Shown: one piece after another, positions 63,943-64,000 of the stretch | How positions within the stretch are numbered: position 1 is the first letter of the stretch | Layout of the letters: each line of letters begins with the position of its first letter | Assembly: GCF_008693105.1 (NCBI RefSeq) | Contig: NZ_VXKK01000032.1 | Coordinates: 62,001 to 126,000 of the forward strand | From: Corynebacterium flavescens | Lineage (GTDB): Bacteria; Actinomycetota; Actinomycetes; Mycobacteriales; Mycobacteriaceae | Direction of reading: 5' to 3' | Length of the DNA stretch: 64,000 nt | Position numbers and translations under genes: made by a program | The notes under the pieces: generated by a model | Databases searched by the model: none | What the model saw: only the letters and a program-made list of their open reading frames with translations | What the model was told of the DNA's origin: nothing

Positions 63943-64000
63943 GTTCCTTAGATTAACGGCATGCCTAGTGGGGTGGCTAGCGCAGCGCCTCTCACGGTGC

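Noticed and set aside
63943-64000. Possible start of another gene at the right edge
   Set aside because: Only 58 bp; the AT-rich part is explained as the promoter of the DUF4921 gene.

Overview
The window looks like a core chromosomal segment of a Corynebacterium species. Evidence: the gene order matches, as far as I recall it, the C. glutamicum block running ptsI, fruK, ptsF, ptsH, hflX, dapF, miaA, miaB, gluABCD, recX/recA, bioYMN, clgR, ftsK, dapA/thyX/dapB, pnp, rpsO, ribF, truB, then the nusA-infB operon and proS. Further signs are high GC, many leaderless start codons placed 6-8 nt after a TAnnnT box, and candidate operators of the corynebacterial type (AmtR, BioQ). I cannot name the species. 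I see no phage, IS element, CRISPR array, tRNA or rRNA.

Layout. 1-5.2 kb: PTS sugar uptake (ptsI leaving the left edge; fruK-ptsF-ptsH). 5.2-9.2 kb: an HNH/DUF222 protein, a uracil permease and the GTPase HflX. 9.2-18 kb: two unassigned genes, dapF-miaA, a DUF349 protein, a GNAT protein and miaB. 18.2-21.7 kb: gluABCD glutamate importer with an AmtR-like box upstream. 21.7-23.9 kb: recX-recA and DUF3046 with a candidate SOS promoter. 23.9-25.9 kb: bioYMN biotin ECF transporter with a BioQ-like operator. 26-30.1 kb: envelope stress and lipid genes (pspA, clgR, cinA, pgsA) and a TerC protein behind a yybP-ykoY-type manganese riboswitch. 30.3-36.7 kb: ftsK, a small DinB-like protein and RNase J. 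36.6-39.2 kb: dapB-thyX-dapA. 39.3-41 kb: a DUF318 permease with a broken TIGR03943 partner gene. 41-46 kb: pnp, rpsO, nucleoside hydrolase, ribF. 46-51.3 kb: truB and rbfA-nrnA-MATE-phosphoesterase-PPTase. 51.5-56.6 kb: infB, ylxR, nusA, rimP. 56.7-64 kb: a DUF4439 lipoprotein, an MMPL transporter, a short Rpf, proS, yaaA and a DUF4921/GalT-like protein.

How the genes fit together: several units join transport with a matching regulator site (glutamate/AmtR, biotin/BioQ, Mn-type riboswitch/TerC, stress sigma/ClgR). The translation block (rimP to rbfA, truB, rpsO, pnp, RNase J) handles ribosome biogenesis and RNA decay. dapF, dapA and dapB serve diaminopimelate/lysine synthesis. No clearly new multi-gene system was found. 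The items most worth a second look are the double frameshift in the TIGR03943 gene (one lesion is a 23-bp tandem duplication), the structured or repeat-bearing leaders (10.18, 23.5, 25.9, 34.46, 43.5 and 59.68 kb), the absence of a fruR regulator in the fructose locus, and the Cys/Gly-rich tail on the unassigned protein at 9.28 kb.
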